From Ichthyophthirius multifiliis (Eukaryota > Ciliophora > Oligohymenophorea > Hymenostomatida), in the NCBI RefSeq assembly GCF_000220395.1, contig NW_004086133.1:1-42041 (forward strand): 42,041 nucleotides of DNA. The letters run 5' to 3'. The notes under the pieces are model-generated. The model saw only the letters and a program-made list of their open reading frames with translations, ran no database searches and was not told the DNA's origin. Below, piece after piece: positions 22,175 through 34,271 of this stretch. Numbering within the stretch: the first letter of the stretch is position 1; every line of letters begins with the position of its first letter. The position numbers and the translations under genes were made by a program.

Positions 22175-23308
22175 ATGAGTATTTAAGGAGGATTTACCCC
22201 TAATAAATAAGGATAAGTAAGAAAAAAATTAAATTAAAATTATATTATATAAATAGTAAGAAAGAACAGGATAAGTGATAATTCCTTTAAATTGTCATTT
22301 AGTCAATAAAATTATATCAGAATAATAAACAAATCAAAATCAAAGTTATGAAATTGACGGTTTTCCTTTTGAAGTTGCAGTAATAGCAGGAATTTATTAA
22401 ATAAAAAATGAAAATTCAATTAATAAAATAGAAGGGTATTTAAAAGATAGTACAGGCTATATAAATGTAATTTGTGATAAAATTAAAGATTAAGAGGATC
22501 CGATATTTATATAAAAATATAAAGAGTAACTATATATATATAAACATAGTATAAATATAGTATATATAAAATATAAAATAAATAAATAAAAATATTAGTA
22601 CATAAAAATATATATGTATATATGAATATATGTATATTTTATATGAATATATAATATATATATGATATAGAAATATTTAAATATTATATTTTAAATAAAA
22701 AATAAATTATAAATATAAAAAATTTATATATTTTTATTAATACTTTAAAACTTTTTTTTTTTTATGTTTTAAAAATTAATTAGGTCTTTAAAATCTAATT
22801 TATATGTTAGAGCTATTATAAAAGTTAGAAAAAATTCTAAAGTAATATATTTGTTAAATTTTTCTGAAATTTAAGATTTTAATGAAGTCTCTAGGCATAA
22901 TTTGGAAATAATAGTTAGAAGTTTAGAAAAAAAACATGGACCTCTTCAAGATATTACAACTGATGATTAAAAAAACTAAACTTAAAAATCTGTGGCAAAA
23001 AATAATCAAAATTTATAAAAAGTATAATTAATTATTATTATATATAATAAAAAGTATATATTTAAATATTATAATAAATATATACATACATATATATATA
23101 TATTAAAATATAAATATAAATATATATAATTATATATATATATATATATATAAATAATAATAAATTATATATATATATATATATTTTATTAATATAAATG
23201 TAAATTTTTTAATTATATTCAATTATAAATTTAATTTACCATATAATAATTTTTTTTATTTTTTATATGAATAACATTAATTTTATTTAATATTAGAAAA
23301 TTAAATGA

Positions 23309-23352
<44 letters not shown>

Positions 23353-24099
23353 GAATATATTTAAATTATTATATACTTTATAAAATATTAAATAGATTTA
23401 ATCTAATAAGAAAATAAAAAAATCTATTTATATATTTATTATATTTTATATTTAATTTTATAAATATTTTAATATATAAATAATATTAATTTTAATAATA
23501 TATTATATATAAACTATGTTTATTATTTATATTATTTTAAAATATATAAAACAATATTTTTTTAGTTTATTATATATTTTATAATTAAAAATTTTACATA
23601 CATTTTTTTTTTCTTTTTATAATATATAAATTTCAATATATATTTAAAGAGCTAAATTCATATTAACGAAAAAGATTAACCAATAGAATAAGTATAATAT
23701 TATTATATTTTTATTTATTGTATTACATTTTAAAATAGGTAAAATCATATTTTGCTTAATTTTCTTAATATAATCCAAACGTTTAAATTTAAAAAAATGA
23801 AATTGTAACTTTTTTTTAGAAAAATTTAAACATGAATCCATCTAATACTATGTAATTTTACATTTAATATTTTAATTAATATATATATATATATTATATT
23901 TATATTATAAATTTATTATTATAAATATATAAATATTTATATATATTTTTATATATATATATATAATTTAATATAAATTTTATATATACTTTAATATTTA
24001 TTTTTATTTTAATTTAGGAAATTAATTAGTTAATTAATTGCTTAAGGCATTATTTTTGATTTTTAAGGAAACGATAGTTATTTTTATAATGGATGTTGA
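22175..24099 (+). CDS. RPA2: Replication protein A 32-kDa subunit
   Basis: Middle subunit of the RPA heterotrimer, which coats single-stranded DNA in replication and repair. Five exons (22175-22216, 22257-22525, 22784-23021, 23739-23851, 24018-24099) sum to 744 bases, 247 residues, close to the 270 of human. The protein starts MSIQGGFTPNKQ, has the OB fold (IIPLNCHLVNKI, FPFEVAVIAGIYQIKNENSI, GYLKDSTGYINVICDK, LYVRAIIKVRKNSKVIYLLN) and a C-terminal winged helix (VQIQKNEIVTFFQKNLNMNP then KLISQLIAQGIIFDFQGND), then TGA. Introns are 40, 258, 717 and 166 bases; the 717-base one is far longer than any other here. The exon 3/4 junction is inferred from phase and similarity; a small extra exon in 23641-23738 is possible. 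Confidence 0.87.
23022..23738. other. Long RPA2 intron 3
   Basis: GT..AG interval of 717 bases packed with TA repeats (near 23115-23150, 23165-23185, 23318-23350). The last 100 bases (23641-23738) are less AT-rich and open on both strands, so a skipped exon or an embedded element is conceivable; nothing more can be supported. Confidence 0.45.
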
Positions 24100-24472
24100 A
24101 TTTTTGATTTTTCTTAGAATATAATTATTAAAAGATTTATTTCCATTTAAAATAAATTATAGATAATAAAAAAATATATCTTAATAAATATTTATTATAT
24201 ATTAATATATATATATATATAAGTTTAAATAGTTTTAATACTTATTTTTTTATAGATTTTTAATTTTTTTTTCTCATTTTTATAAAAAAAAAATCTAAAA
24301 GTATTTATAATCCAAAAATATATTATTTTATTTTATAAAAAATAATAATATAATTTAACTTATTATTATATAAATAAATATACAAAAATATATATATAAT
24401 TATATATAAAATATTAAAAGAAATATAAATCTATTACTTTCGTATAAAATATATATATATATTTTTTTTTTA
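24100..24472. other. Intergenic between RPA2 and BTB-TLD gene
   Basis: AT-rich, with a short TA run near 24208-24220 and 24451-24461. Holds the RPA2 3' end and the next gene's promoter; no specific signal seen. Confidence 0.5.
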
Positions 24473-26211
24473 ATGTAATCCTAAATAAATCACCCTAAAT
24501 TAATTATCTAAAATACTATTACATCTCCTCCGAATTAATTAATTGAAGTTTTTCCTTAAGATCCTTAAGGTGATATAGAAATATAAATAGAAGACTATAT
24601 ATATAAATTATAGAGAATATATATAATAAATATATCGGATTTTTTTAAGAAAATCTTTAATAAATAGACTAAAATTAAAAAAATATCTTTAAATGAGTCT
24701 AATAAGTATTTTTTTGATTAAATTTTACATTTTTCTTATGGAAAAACACTAGAAATATAATTGGAAAACCTTAAAGAATATATATATATTGCCAATTTTT
24801 TAGAAATGAAAAATTTATTTTTTTTAATTGAAGAATGTTTACTTTAAATAGTCGATAAAATGAATTTTACGGAATTTTTTTTTTCGAAATACTAGAGATG
24901 GCTCATATAAATAATATGTAGACTGTTTTTTTAAAGTAAATAGAAAAAATATCCTCGAATATTTATTTTTAGAACAGTTTAATATATAAAATGCCTTTCT
25001 AATAGCTTAACGAGGAGTCATTTAAGAAAACGATAATAGGAATTTATTAATAATTGATATTTTTGGAGGATGAGGGCAGTTTAAAGGAATTAATTATGGA
25101 AATATTGAATTTCTTTAATGAAAAAAAGGATTTAAAGATGAACGAAATTCGTTTTTTTTTAGAAAAAGAAGTAAGAAATATAAAAAGAATAGGTAAAATG
25201 TAAGAAAATAAAGAACTTATTAAAACAAACGAAGAATAATTGAAAAAAATAAGTATTTTAGAAGGTGATATATAATCTCTAAAAGGTACAATTAAAAAAA
25301 TGACTGAAAAACAGACTAAAAGGATGTAAAGTTAAGAAAAGAACATATAATAGAATATTAATACTATAGGAAATATATAAAGCCCATAGATAATTTCATA
25401 ATAGAATACTTAAATATAATAGAACTGCTAAATATAATAGTAATAGTATAATATATAGAATTAATAATAGTATAATATATAGAATTAATAATAATAATAG
25501 AATATATAGAACCAATAATAATAACAAAAAAAAAACGACGAGTTTATATGGAGAAATAAATAATTAAATAACTCTAATTATAGTGTAAATTCATAAAGTA
25601 ATTAAAATAATAATAACTAGAAAATAAATAATAATGTTATTTTGTAATAAATGGATCCTTTTGAGGAAATAATTACTCGTTTAAAATATACAGTGGAAAT
25701 CGAAGTTGTTTCTTAATAAATTAAAAATCATTTTTTTACATAAAAAGAAGATTCTATTAAGTATAAATTAATATATGATGGAAGGAAAAATAAGTTTAGA
25801 TTATCTACTTTATATGAGAGGGTCAAATAGTATTCATAGCCTTTACTTTTTATATTTAAAACAAGGAAATTTGATAAAATATTTGGATTTTTTCTAGATA
25901 CTAGTTCTCTTTTTGGTAAAAATGGAAAGGTAGTACTCTTTTATATCGAATAGAATACTAATATTAAAGAATTCATATTTTAAAATATGATAGCGAATGA
26001 TTAAATTATTGATTTGGGAGATGGAGAGATAAAAATAGTAAATGAATCTTAAAAAAATATCAGTAATTGTAATGGATTTGCAAAAAATTAAGGAAATGAA
26101 GAAGTATGTAAATTAACTGGAGGAAAAGAATTTTTTTTAAATGAATTTGGAGTTTTTGTTATTTATTGTTAATAAAATTTTCATTATAATAATTATTATT
26201 AAAGAGATTGA
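24473..26211 (+). CDS. BTB - coiled-coil - TLD domain protein
   Basis: 579 residues, no intron. BTB fold at about 35-140: GDIEIQIEDYIYKL, INISDFFKKIF, ISLNESNKYFFDQILHFSYG, then ENLKEYIYIANFLEMKNLFF. A BACK-like helical region (FEILEMAHINNMQTVFLKQI) and a short coiled coil follow, then a Gln/Asn tract with YNIQNQQQ-type copies. The C-terminus is a TLDc domain: YKLIYDGRKNKFRLSTLYER, PLLFIFKTRKFDKIFGFFLD, VLFYIEQNTNIKEFIFQN. BTB domains can link to Cullin-3 ubiquitin ligases; TLDc proteins are tied to oxidative-stress protection and V-ATPase regulation in animals. Both roles are inference here. One T appears missing in a T10 run (about 24875-24884); adding it makes 580 codons ending at TGA 26209-26211, and restores the BACK-like helix. 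Confidence 0.85.
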
Positions 26212-27102
26212 ATTTATAAAATATATTTAATATTATAAATATAAAATTATATTTAAATTTTAAATATTAATATAAAGATTTATTAATATATTTTATATAA
26301 GATATAATATATTTATATTATTATAATATTAATTTTTTTTTAAAATAATTAATATTAATAATTTATTATAATTAAAATATTTTAAAAAAATAGTAGAATT
26401 TTTTAAATTATTTAATATATATGAGAGAATAATTATAAAAAATAATAAAAAGGTAACTAAAAAGAAAAAATGATGTAAAATATAAGATAAATTATTATAA
26501 TTCATAAAAAAAATATTATAGAAGAAAAAAATGATAATATTTAAAATATAAAAATAAAATATTCATATATATAAATATAAATATATGTATATATATTTAA
26601 AAATATATATATATATATATATACTTATATATTTATATTTTATTATTATTACATATAATATTATTTAGTCATATAATTTATATTTATTTTAAAATTATTA
26701 CTTATATTTTTTAAATTTATATTTTTTTATAAATTATTAATGTTCTTTTTTATTTAGTTTTATATTTTTGTGTTTTTTAAATATATAAATAGTTTTAATT
26801 TATTTAAAAAAAAAAAAAAATTATTTAAAGATTTTTTTAGTTAATATTTTTATTAATTTTTTTTAAAAAAAATAAATAAAATAATAATTTTATATACTTT
26901 TTTTATAAATAAAAATTAGAAAACCTATAAAAACCATATAAAAGTAAAAAAAGAACTATGAGAAATATATAAACTATTATTATCAAAATTTTTATAAAAT
27001 TTAAATAATTTAAAATTAACTAAAAAGTAAAATCATAAAAAAAAAAGTTAAAAAAAATTTAATAAGTACAAAAAATTAAATAAAAAAAAATATATATAAA
27101 AA
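26212..27102. other. Intergenic, nothing recognised
   Basis: Nearly 900 bases of AT-rich sequence with a TA run at about 26598-26622 and an A run near 26807-26820. No coding patch, RNA gene or larger repeat seen. Confidence 0.5.
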
Positions 27103-29094
27103 ATGTTCAATCTTAAATTAACATATCCTAATGTCCATTTAGAAAATAAATACTCTTAAGAATAAAAATACTAGAATTAAAAACCTTTAAGATTTTTAAT
27201 AGCTTTTCATATAATTTTTTATTAATTTCCTTAAATAATATACAAACATATACTAGAATCTTAGGGTGTTGCCAATGAAATATTTTAATATATAATACTA
27301 TTAATTTTTTTTATATTAATTATTATAATTCCTAAAATAAGTCGATTTTTATCAATTATATCTTTAATAATTAAAGTATTTTCCTGTGCTTAGACTACCT
27401 TAGCTTTATATTCAATAGCCCACAAAAATTCCTATAATGAAATATTTCCAATTTTAATTTTTTAGTTATTTTTTACCATAAACATTAGTATTTTATCAAA
27501 TAATATTCTATTAACACTAATAGGGACTATAGGAGAGCATATAACCTATTATTTGTTTTTTATTTATCCAAATTTAAACTATAATTTGTATATATTTGTG
27601 AGTTCTTTTGCATTATAAATGTATATAATATACCAAAATCAACATTTAAAAAGAAAATATTTCCTTTCTCAATAAAATGAGAGTGAATATCTATACATAA
27701 TATAATAAGAAGTAAATGAGAACGTTTTTTTTGTTAATTATAACTCATTATTGGGTAATATAGACATTTATTTTGCTAATTAATAATGCGAAAATGGTTT
27801 TTTTTCGTTTTTAAATAAAGAATAATTCAAGTTTTTTACAAGGAATATTTTCGTTTAAGAAATAATTGAAAATTGTAATTATTAAGTGAATTGTTTAGAG
27901 AAAAACTAAAAACTGGAAAATGTAATTATTTTTTTGATTAAAAATTATTTTTCGTAAATGGGAAATTCTTCGTTTAGATTTTTCGGAATTTTAAATGACC
28001 CAAAAAATAATATTTAAAGAAAGTTTTTTATCAATATTTATATTTTTTTTAAGAATTCCTAAATTAATGCCTGTGTAGTATTCAATGAGGAACTAAAAAA
28101 TAAATACGAAGGGTTTTTTTAATAAAAACATGAGATTTTTTTGGAAAAAAATAGCATTTTTTTGAAAAAAATGCACCTTTTATTATAATAATATACCCAA
28201 GAGTTATAAAAAAAACAATAGAAAATCCACGAAAATATTACATTAATGAAAATTTATATTAATAATTTATATTTATTCGAAATTATTATCAAAAATATGT
28301 TTTCTAAGGAAAAAATGATAAAAAAAGAGAATATATAGGAATTTTAGTTTGGTGATTTTCTATGTTATTTATAAAAAAACATTGAAAAAGCTAATTTAGT
28401 ATTTAAATGTGAAAAAAAGATATTTTTAAAGCAAAATTTTTAAGGGATTTTATAGATTTTTTATAATTTTATATATGAAATTATAGAAAAAGGCACTTTT
28501 AAAGAAAAAATTTAAGTTTTTTTTTAAGTTTTGAAAGGCAATAAATAAAAAGACTATAAAAATAATATTTTAATAATTTAGATTTTTTCTGATATTTTTT
28601 AATAATAAGAAGAAAACTTATTATTATTAGAAAAAAAAAACAGTCTTTTTTAAATATATTAAAAGGATTTATAAGTAATTAAAGAAAGCATTAATAATTC
28701 TGATATTAATATAGAGTATTTAAAATTAAAAAGCTTAAATTTATAAATAAACTCGAAAATAATTGGCTCGTTAGGCCCATTAAATGAGATTTTTATTACC
28801 CAAGATAATAAATTTACCTTTTTTTTATATTAAGACTTAAATATATTATTATAATAATAAGAAAATATATAATTCGAGAATTAAAAATACAATGAAATAA
28901 TAAAATAAATATAGTCTAATAATATTTTCGATTTATACGATAATAAGGAAGAAAAAGATGAAAATGATGCTTTTATTTAAAACCATACACTGAGTTATAA
29001 TTTTACTTTCGAAAGTTAATAATAAGAAATAAAAAATTAATTTAATAATTACTCATAATAATCTAAATTACCTGGTAGGATTTTTTAATAATGA
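27103..29094 (+). CDS. Degenerate membrane histidine-kinase-like protein
   Basis: 663 residues, one exon, exact frame to TGA 29092-29094. The N-terminal 170 residues hold about five or six hydrophobic spans (YIILLIFFILIIIIP, ILLTLIGTIGEHITYYLFFI). Next comes a segment that could be PAS-like, then a histidine-kinase-like C-terminal half: FQGILQIFYNFIYEIIEKGT matches the N-box region (QIL.NL..NA.KFT) and LQINSKIIGSLGPLNEIFIT then DNKFTFFLYQDL matches the ciliate G2/C-terminal region (GLGL.I...LG...I....G..F.F..YQ). Missing: no H-box (SHELRTP), no second N-box Asn (Glu instead), no DxGxG, no receiver domain. Ciliates have many hybrid histidine kinases; this looks like a member that lost phosphotransfer and kept membrane sensing. 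Its 3' end is 181 bases from the PAK-like gene, same strand. Confidence 0.7.
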
Positions 29095-29118
29095 CGAAAA
29101 AAAAAAGGCATAAAAGCC

Positions 29119-29156
29119 TATATATATATATATATACATATGTATATATTATATAT

Positions 29157-29201
<45 letters not shown>

Positions 29202-29230
29202 GTATATATATATGTAAATATATATATAAA
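29119..29230. repeat. (TA)n tract between two genes
   Basis: About 110 bases of TA dinucleotides with TG and TC interruptions in the 181-base gap upstream of the PAK-like start. Frames through it give only Tyr/Ile strings and are not genes. Confidence 0.85.
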
Positions 29231-29275
29231 AAAAAAAAAAACAATTAAAAAAAATCCATAAAAAATAAAAAAAAA

Positions 29276-30306
29276 ATGGGAAATAAACATTCATAAGAAG
29301 AAGAAGATTAAAATAACGAAAATGATATATCATTAACACCTTCTAAACCAAAAAATGTTAAAAAAATGATATCAATTACAATAAATGAGAACGGTTAATA
29401 TGAGGGTTTTCCCGAAGAATGGGTAAATAAGCTTGGTTTATATTAAATAGATAAATCAAAGACTGTAAATACAAAAGATATGCCCGAGGAAGTTCGAGCA
29501 ACTGACCTTCCTGAAAGTATAATAAGCCTTATAAATGATAAAAAAATGGTAATATCTAAACCTATGAATGTAAAGCATTAAGTGCATATATAAATAGATT
29601 AAAATGCACCTTATGGGCTAAAAGGGTTACCTGAGGAATGGTTAGAATTATTTAAAGCTTAAAATATAGACTAGAATGAAATAAAGTAGAATCCTTAAGA
29701 TATGTTATGTATTATAAAAGGATATGAGTAGGAATTTATTCCAAAAAGACTAGTTTTGCCTACACATGAAAACTTTATAAAACTAGTAGAAAGTTTAAAC
29801 TATATAGAAGAAGATCCTTCGAAATTTTATAACTTCGAAAATTAATTGGGTAGAGGGGCTATGTGTAAGGTTTATAGGGCCTTTAGAAGAAAAAGTAAAG
29901 GCGAAGAATTTGCCATAAGAGTAATGAAATTAAGCGATGATTAAACTTTGTGTAGAACTAAAATCGAAATGGCCTTAATGATAATGTGTTAGCATAATAA
30001 TATTGTTAAATATATAGAAACTTATAAATATATGGGATGTCTTTTATGGTTATTGAATATATGAATGAAGGAGCATTAACAGATTATGTCTATTCTTATT
30101 TCAAAAAAATACCGGAAGATATTATTAGATATATATGTAGGGAAATATTACTTGGGTTAAAGCATGTACATGATCTTAATTAAATACATAGAGATCTAAA
30201 ATCCGATAATATATTAATTAATAAGAACGGGGAAGTCAAAATTGCAGACTTCGGATTCGCGATCTAACTGACTTAAGAAAAATCACGGAGGAAAACTGTA
30301 GTGGGT

Positions 30307-30356
<50 letters not shown>

Positions 30357-30782
30357 TTTATATATATACTTCTATGTATAGGCACGCCAGCTTGGATGGC
30401 ACCAGAGCTTATTTTAAAATAAGAGTATACAGAAAAAGTCGATATTTGGTCCACTGGAGTTATTGCTATAGAATTGGCGTTAGGGGAACCTCCGAATTTA
30501 AGAATGCCTCCGATTAAAGCTATGTATAATATTGCGAGTAAGGGGCCTCCAAGATTAGATCCGAAAATATTTTCATAAGATTTTTGTCATTTTATAGAAT
30601 GCTGTTTATAGAAAGACCCAAAAGATAGAATGAAATGCGATTAACTATTGAATTTGCCGTTTATTAAGAATTGTGAAGGAAATGCGTAAGATAAGTTTAG
30701 GTAAATGTTGTTAGATAAAAGAAATAAGTAAATAAATGTAAACGGAGAAGGGAAAATTGAATTATTTTTACATGAATAATTA
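29276..30782 (+). CDS. PAK-like (STE20) protein kinase with CRIB domain, altered ATP site
   Basis: Starts MGNKHS, a candidate N-myristoylation site. A Rac/Cdc42-binding CRIB motif lies at about 93-125 (ISKPMNVKHQVHIQID then GLKGLPEEW), preceded by a half-repeat (GQYEGFPEEW). Kinase domain from about 190: LGRGAMCKVYRA, HRDLKSDN, IADFGFA, activation-loop KTVVG and TPAWMAPEL, VDIWSTGVIAIEL. Oddities: the invariant VAIK lysine is arginine (FAIR, Arg215), and the third P-loop glycine is Cys197. DFG, HRD, alpha-C Glu and activation-loop Thr are kept. Intron 30305-30381 (77 bases, mostly TA). One T is missing in the T run at 30042-30045; before it the frame matches the start exactly, after it the protein continues at FMVIEYMNEGAL. 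No in-frame TGA follows the recognisable C-terminus, so the end is approximate. Confidence 0.87.
30309..30350. repeat. (TA)n in PAK-like intron
   Basis: About 20 TA dinucleotides filling over half of the intron that splits the GTP of the activation-loop VVGTP codons. Confidence 0.85.
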
Positions 30783-33264
30783 TAAAATTATTAGTTAAAT
30801 TTTTTAAAAATATAAAAAAAAAAAAAAAAAATTATATTATATATATATGTAATAATTTTTTTCAAAAAGAAAATAAATAAGAAAAAATATATTAAAATAT
30901 AATATAAATAAATAAAAAGATAAAAAAAAAAAAAATTATTATATTAAAGATAAAATTTAAAATAATTATATATTAAATATTAAATTTTTTATATATTATA
31001 TTAATAAAAAAATTAATATAATAAAAATCATTTATTATAAATCATTATAATAAATATAATAATATATAAATAATTTTAAAAATAAATATAAATATATATA
31101 TATTTATATATATATATATATATATATAAATATTTATATATATATTTTTTTTTACATATATTTTTTATAAATAATTTATATATATTTTAATATATTTTTC
31201 AATATATCTTTTGTTATTTTTTTTTAATAGTTTAAAATAAAAACATAAATTTACTTTTTATATTTAAGTAACTTAAATAGGTAAACAAAAACTAATTATA
31301 TATATTTCAAAATATTTTTATATTTATATTTAAATTATATATTATTAAATTTACTACTTATTAAATATTTTTATATTTTAATTTTTCATTTTATTTTTTT
31401 TATTTTATTTATACATAAACTTATAACTAAATTACTAATATTAATTATTTATCAATATTTTATTTATCATTTTTAATATCCATTTTTATTATTTTTCGTA
31501 TTTATTTTTTGTTAATTAATTATGTTTAAAATTTTTAGATTCATTATTAATTTTTTTGAATAAATTTAAATTTTATTGATTTTTTAATATTATTTGATAT
31601 TAAATATATTTTATTTATATAAATATATTTATATATATATATATATATCTTAATTTTTTAATAATTATTTAATTGTTTTACAATTGATTAATATTAATAT
31701 TTATTTTTTATAATAACATAATTTTTTTTTATTTTTTATACTCTTTGTATATATATCGTTATATATTTATATTAAAAATTATTTATTTCACTAAATATTC
31801 CTAATGTTTTTTTTTCAATTTCTTAATGTAAAATATAATTTATTACTATTATTATTAAATTTATAAACTTCTAACAATAATAATTTTAGTGTCTTTTTTG
31901 GATTAAATTTTAGAGAATATTATAAATATTTAATGATAAAAATATAATGTTTTATTATTTTTGTATATATATTTAATTTTATTTCTTTTTTTATATATTA
32001 AATGGTATATAACTATATAAAAAAAGAAGGATTGTGAGTATTTTCATCAGATTTTTATATAAATGTTAGTTCATTATTGACATTTTTATTTGTTATTAAT
32101 TATATTTTATTACTAAAATAGTAAATAAAAAGATATCTAAATATTTTTAAATTTTTTGTAAAAAAAAATTAAATATTTTTATATTTATTAATTATTTTAT
32201 TATTATATAATACTCATTTATTATAAACAAATACGAATAAATAATTAATATAGATAAAATATTATTTTAAATAAATTCTATTAATATAGTTTATGAATTA
32301 AATAAATAAAAAGATTACTAAAATATAATATAATATGAAGTTTAATTGACAAATAAGAAGTTAAATGTAAATTATTAATATATATTTAAAATTATTTATT
32401 ATATATAAATATATATTTATAAAAATATAAAAGGAAGAATAATATTGAATAAAATAAAAGAATTTTTTTAATTTATATAAATTTAATAAATTAAAGTGTT
32501 TATATGTTAGTATATTTGACTATAAATGAATATAGTATATAATTGATATAATATTTATATTTAATATTTATATTTATATATTCATTTAAAATTAGATCTT
32601 ATAAAAGAATAAATATATAAAGTCGCATATATTTATCAATTTAAAAAAAAAAGGAATAGTTTATTGATTTAATATTTTAAAATATCGTTTTTTGTTAATA
32701 ATATAGTAAAAAATAACAAACATTAATATTTTATAAAGAAAATGGATAATGATTCAGTAATTTTTATTTTATTAAAATATATTAAAATTTATTTATAATG
32801 ATAAAAGTATGTAGAAGTTTAAAAAAAACATTACTTTATAAATAAATGTATATATGATAAGTTATAGATTACTTTACAAGTTATAAATTAATTAAAAAAA
32901 TTAATAATATTTAATAAATATGCTTTAATAAAACATAAGATTATATAGAAATTTTTTCATTAAATTTTTTTTAAGTATTAGTTATTAATGGAAAATAAAA
33001 ATATATATATTAATAATATATATATAAATTATATATTTATATATTTATATATTTATATATTTATATATATCTTATAAATGTTATAATTAAAATTATTATT
33101 AATCCATTTTTTAGATTTTTAGTTTTTTTTAATAATATTTATTATTTTTAGATTTCTATCTAATATTTTTTTTTTTCTAAAAAAAGTTTATATATACACA
33201 AAAAATTAATAGTAAAAAATTTTATTAAAAATCTATCATTAATTTATTTTATTAAATTTTATAT
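30783..33264. other. Large AT-rich intergenic region
   Basis: About 2.5 kb, the largest empty stretch in the window. It contains A and T runs, TA runs (for example 31102-31150, 31636-31650, 33000-33070) and no frame with protein-like composition. Convergent gene ends flank it (PAK-like on plus, MORN on minus). No RNA gene or conserved-looking block was seen. Confidence 0.55.
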
Positions 33265-34271
33265 TCATTTATTATCTTTCCAATTACTTAATATACCATT
33301 TTACCATTCTCCCATACTTTTATTATTTTAATTTAAATAAAAAGTTCCATTTCCATGTTATTTTCCTTCTAACCAATTTCCACAATACTACTACCCATTA
33401 GGAAATTTAAAAACACCATATCCATTTTTTTTATCATTTTTATATTCACCTTCATATTATTTACCATCTGGCCAACTCATCTATCCTTTCCCATTCATCA
33501 TGCTATCTTTCCATTCTCCTTTATAAACTTTCCCATCAGCCCATCGATAAACTCCATAACCTTCTATTAAATTATTGACGAAGTTACCCTCATACACTGA
33601 CCCGTCTTAAAAATACAATTTACCTTGACCATGCTTTTAATTTTTTTAATAGCTTCCAACATACTTTGAACCATTGACCCATTCTTCGGTACCTTATCCA
33701 TCCTTCATATATATAAGTATAAATATACATATAAGTATTTATTTACCTTCTAATCATCTTTCCAATTACCATCATATTTAGTACCTCCTATGTGTATATA
33801 TATTCCTTTACCATTAGCTTTATTGTTTTCCCATTATCCTTCGTAATAATCGCCGTTTGAATGAATAAATTTTCCTATTCCACACATTTTATCGTATTTC
33901 CATTCTCCTATATATTTTGTTTGATCAAACCATGTAATTTGGCCGAATCCGTCTCGCATTTTATTTAACCATTCGCCTTCATATATAACATTGTTATCTA
34001 TTGTTATTGGTGGCAGTTTATTTCTTGTTTGATATTAATTGTTGATTTGATTTTGATGTTGGAGTGATATTTTTAAATATACGGAGTTTATTTGCTTTAA
34101 ATTGTCTTGATTATTATTTTATTATATTTCTTTAGTTTTAATTTCATTGTTATTTTTATCTTAAGGGATGTTTTCGGAAGATTTAGTAGTGTATTTAAAT
34201 TGGACTTCTTAGGATTTTATCTCTTGGTCTATTTCTTTTATGTTTTGGCATGTTGTTGAACATCCTCCCAT
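33265..34271 (-). CDS. MORN-repeat protein, probably lipid-anchored
   Basis: 320 residues, two exons (34271-33747, 33702-33265), 44-base intron, both phase 0. Starts MGGCSTTC: Gly2 fits N-myristoylation and Cys4/Cys8 fit palmitoylation. A polar Asn/Gln linker (1-105) leads to nine clear MORN repeats, such as YEGEWLNKMRDGFGQITW, YIGEWKYDKMCGIGKF, YEGNFVNNLIEGYGVYRW, YKGEWKDSMMNGKGQMSW and YCGNWLEGKQHGNGTF, plus a partial tenth at the C-terminus. MORN proteins sit at membranes, cortex and basal bodies and often organise membrane-cytoskeleton contacts in protists. A cortical location is inferred. Divergent from RPL11. Confidence 0.93.

Noticed and set aside
22975-23020. RPA2 ending after the OB fold with no stop codon
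   Set aside because: A GT donor at 23022 and downstream exons 4 and 5 restore the winged helix, a TGA and a total divisible by three.
23644-23841. Minus-strand 65-codon frame
   Set aside because: Overlaps RPA2 exon 4, whose plus-strand reading continues the winged-helix domain with correct phase.
29118-29339. Minus-strand frames of Tyr/Ile strings
   Set aside because: They are translations of the TA dinucleotide tract and run antisense over the PAK-like start.
2046-30045. Euplotes-type programmed frameshifting as the cause of the frame breaks
   Set aside because: The breaks lack the AAA-TAA/TAG slip context, go in different directions, and TAA/TAG are sense codons here.
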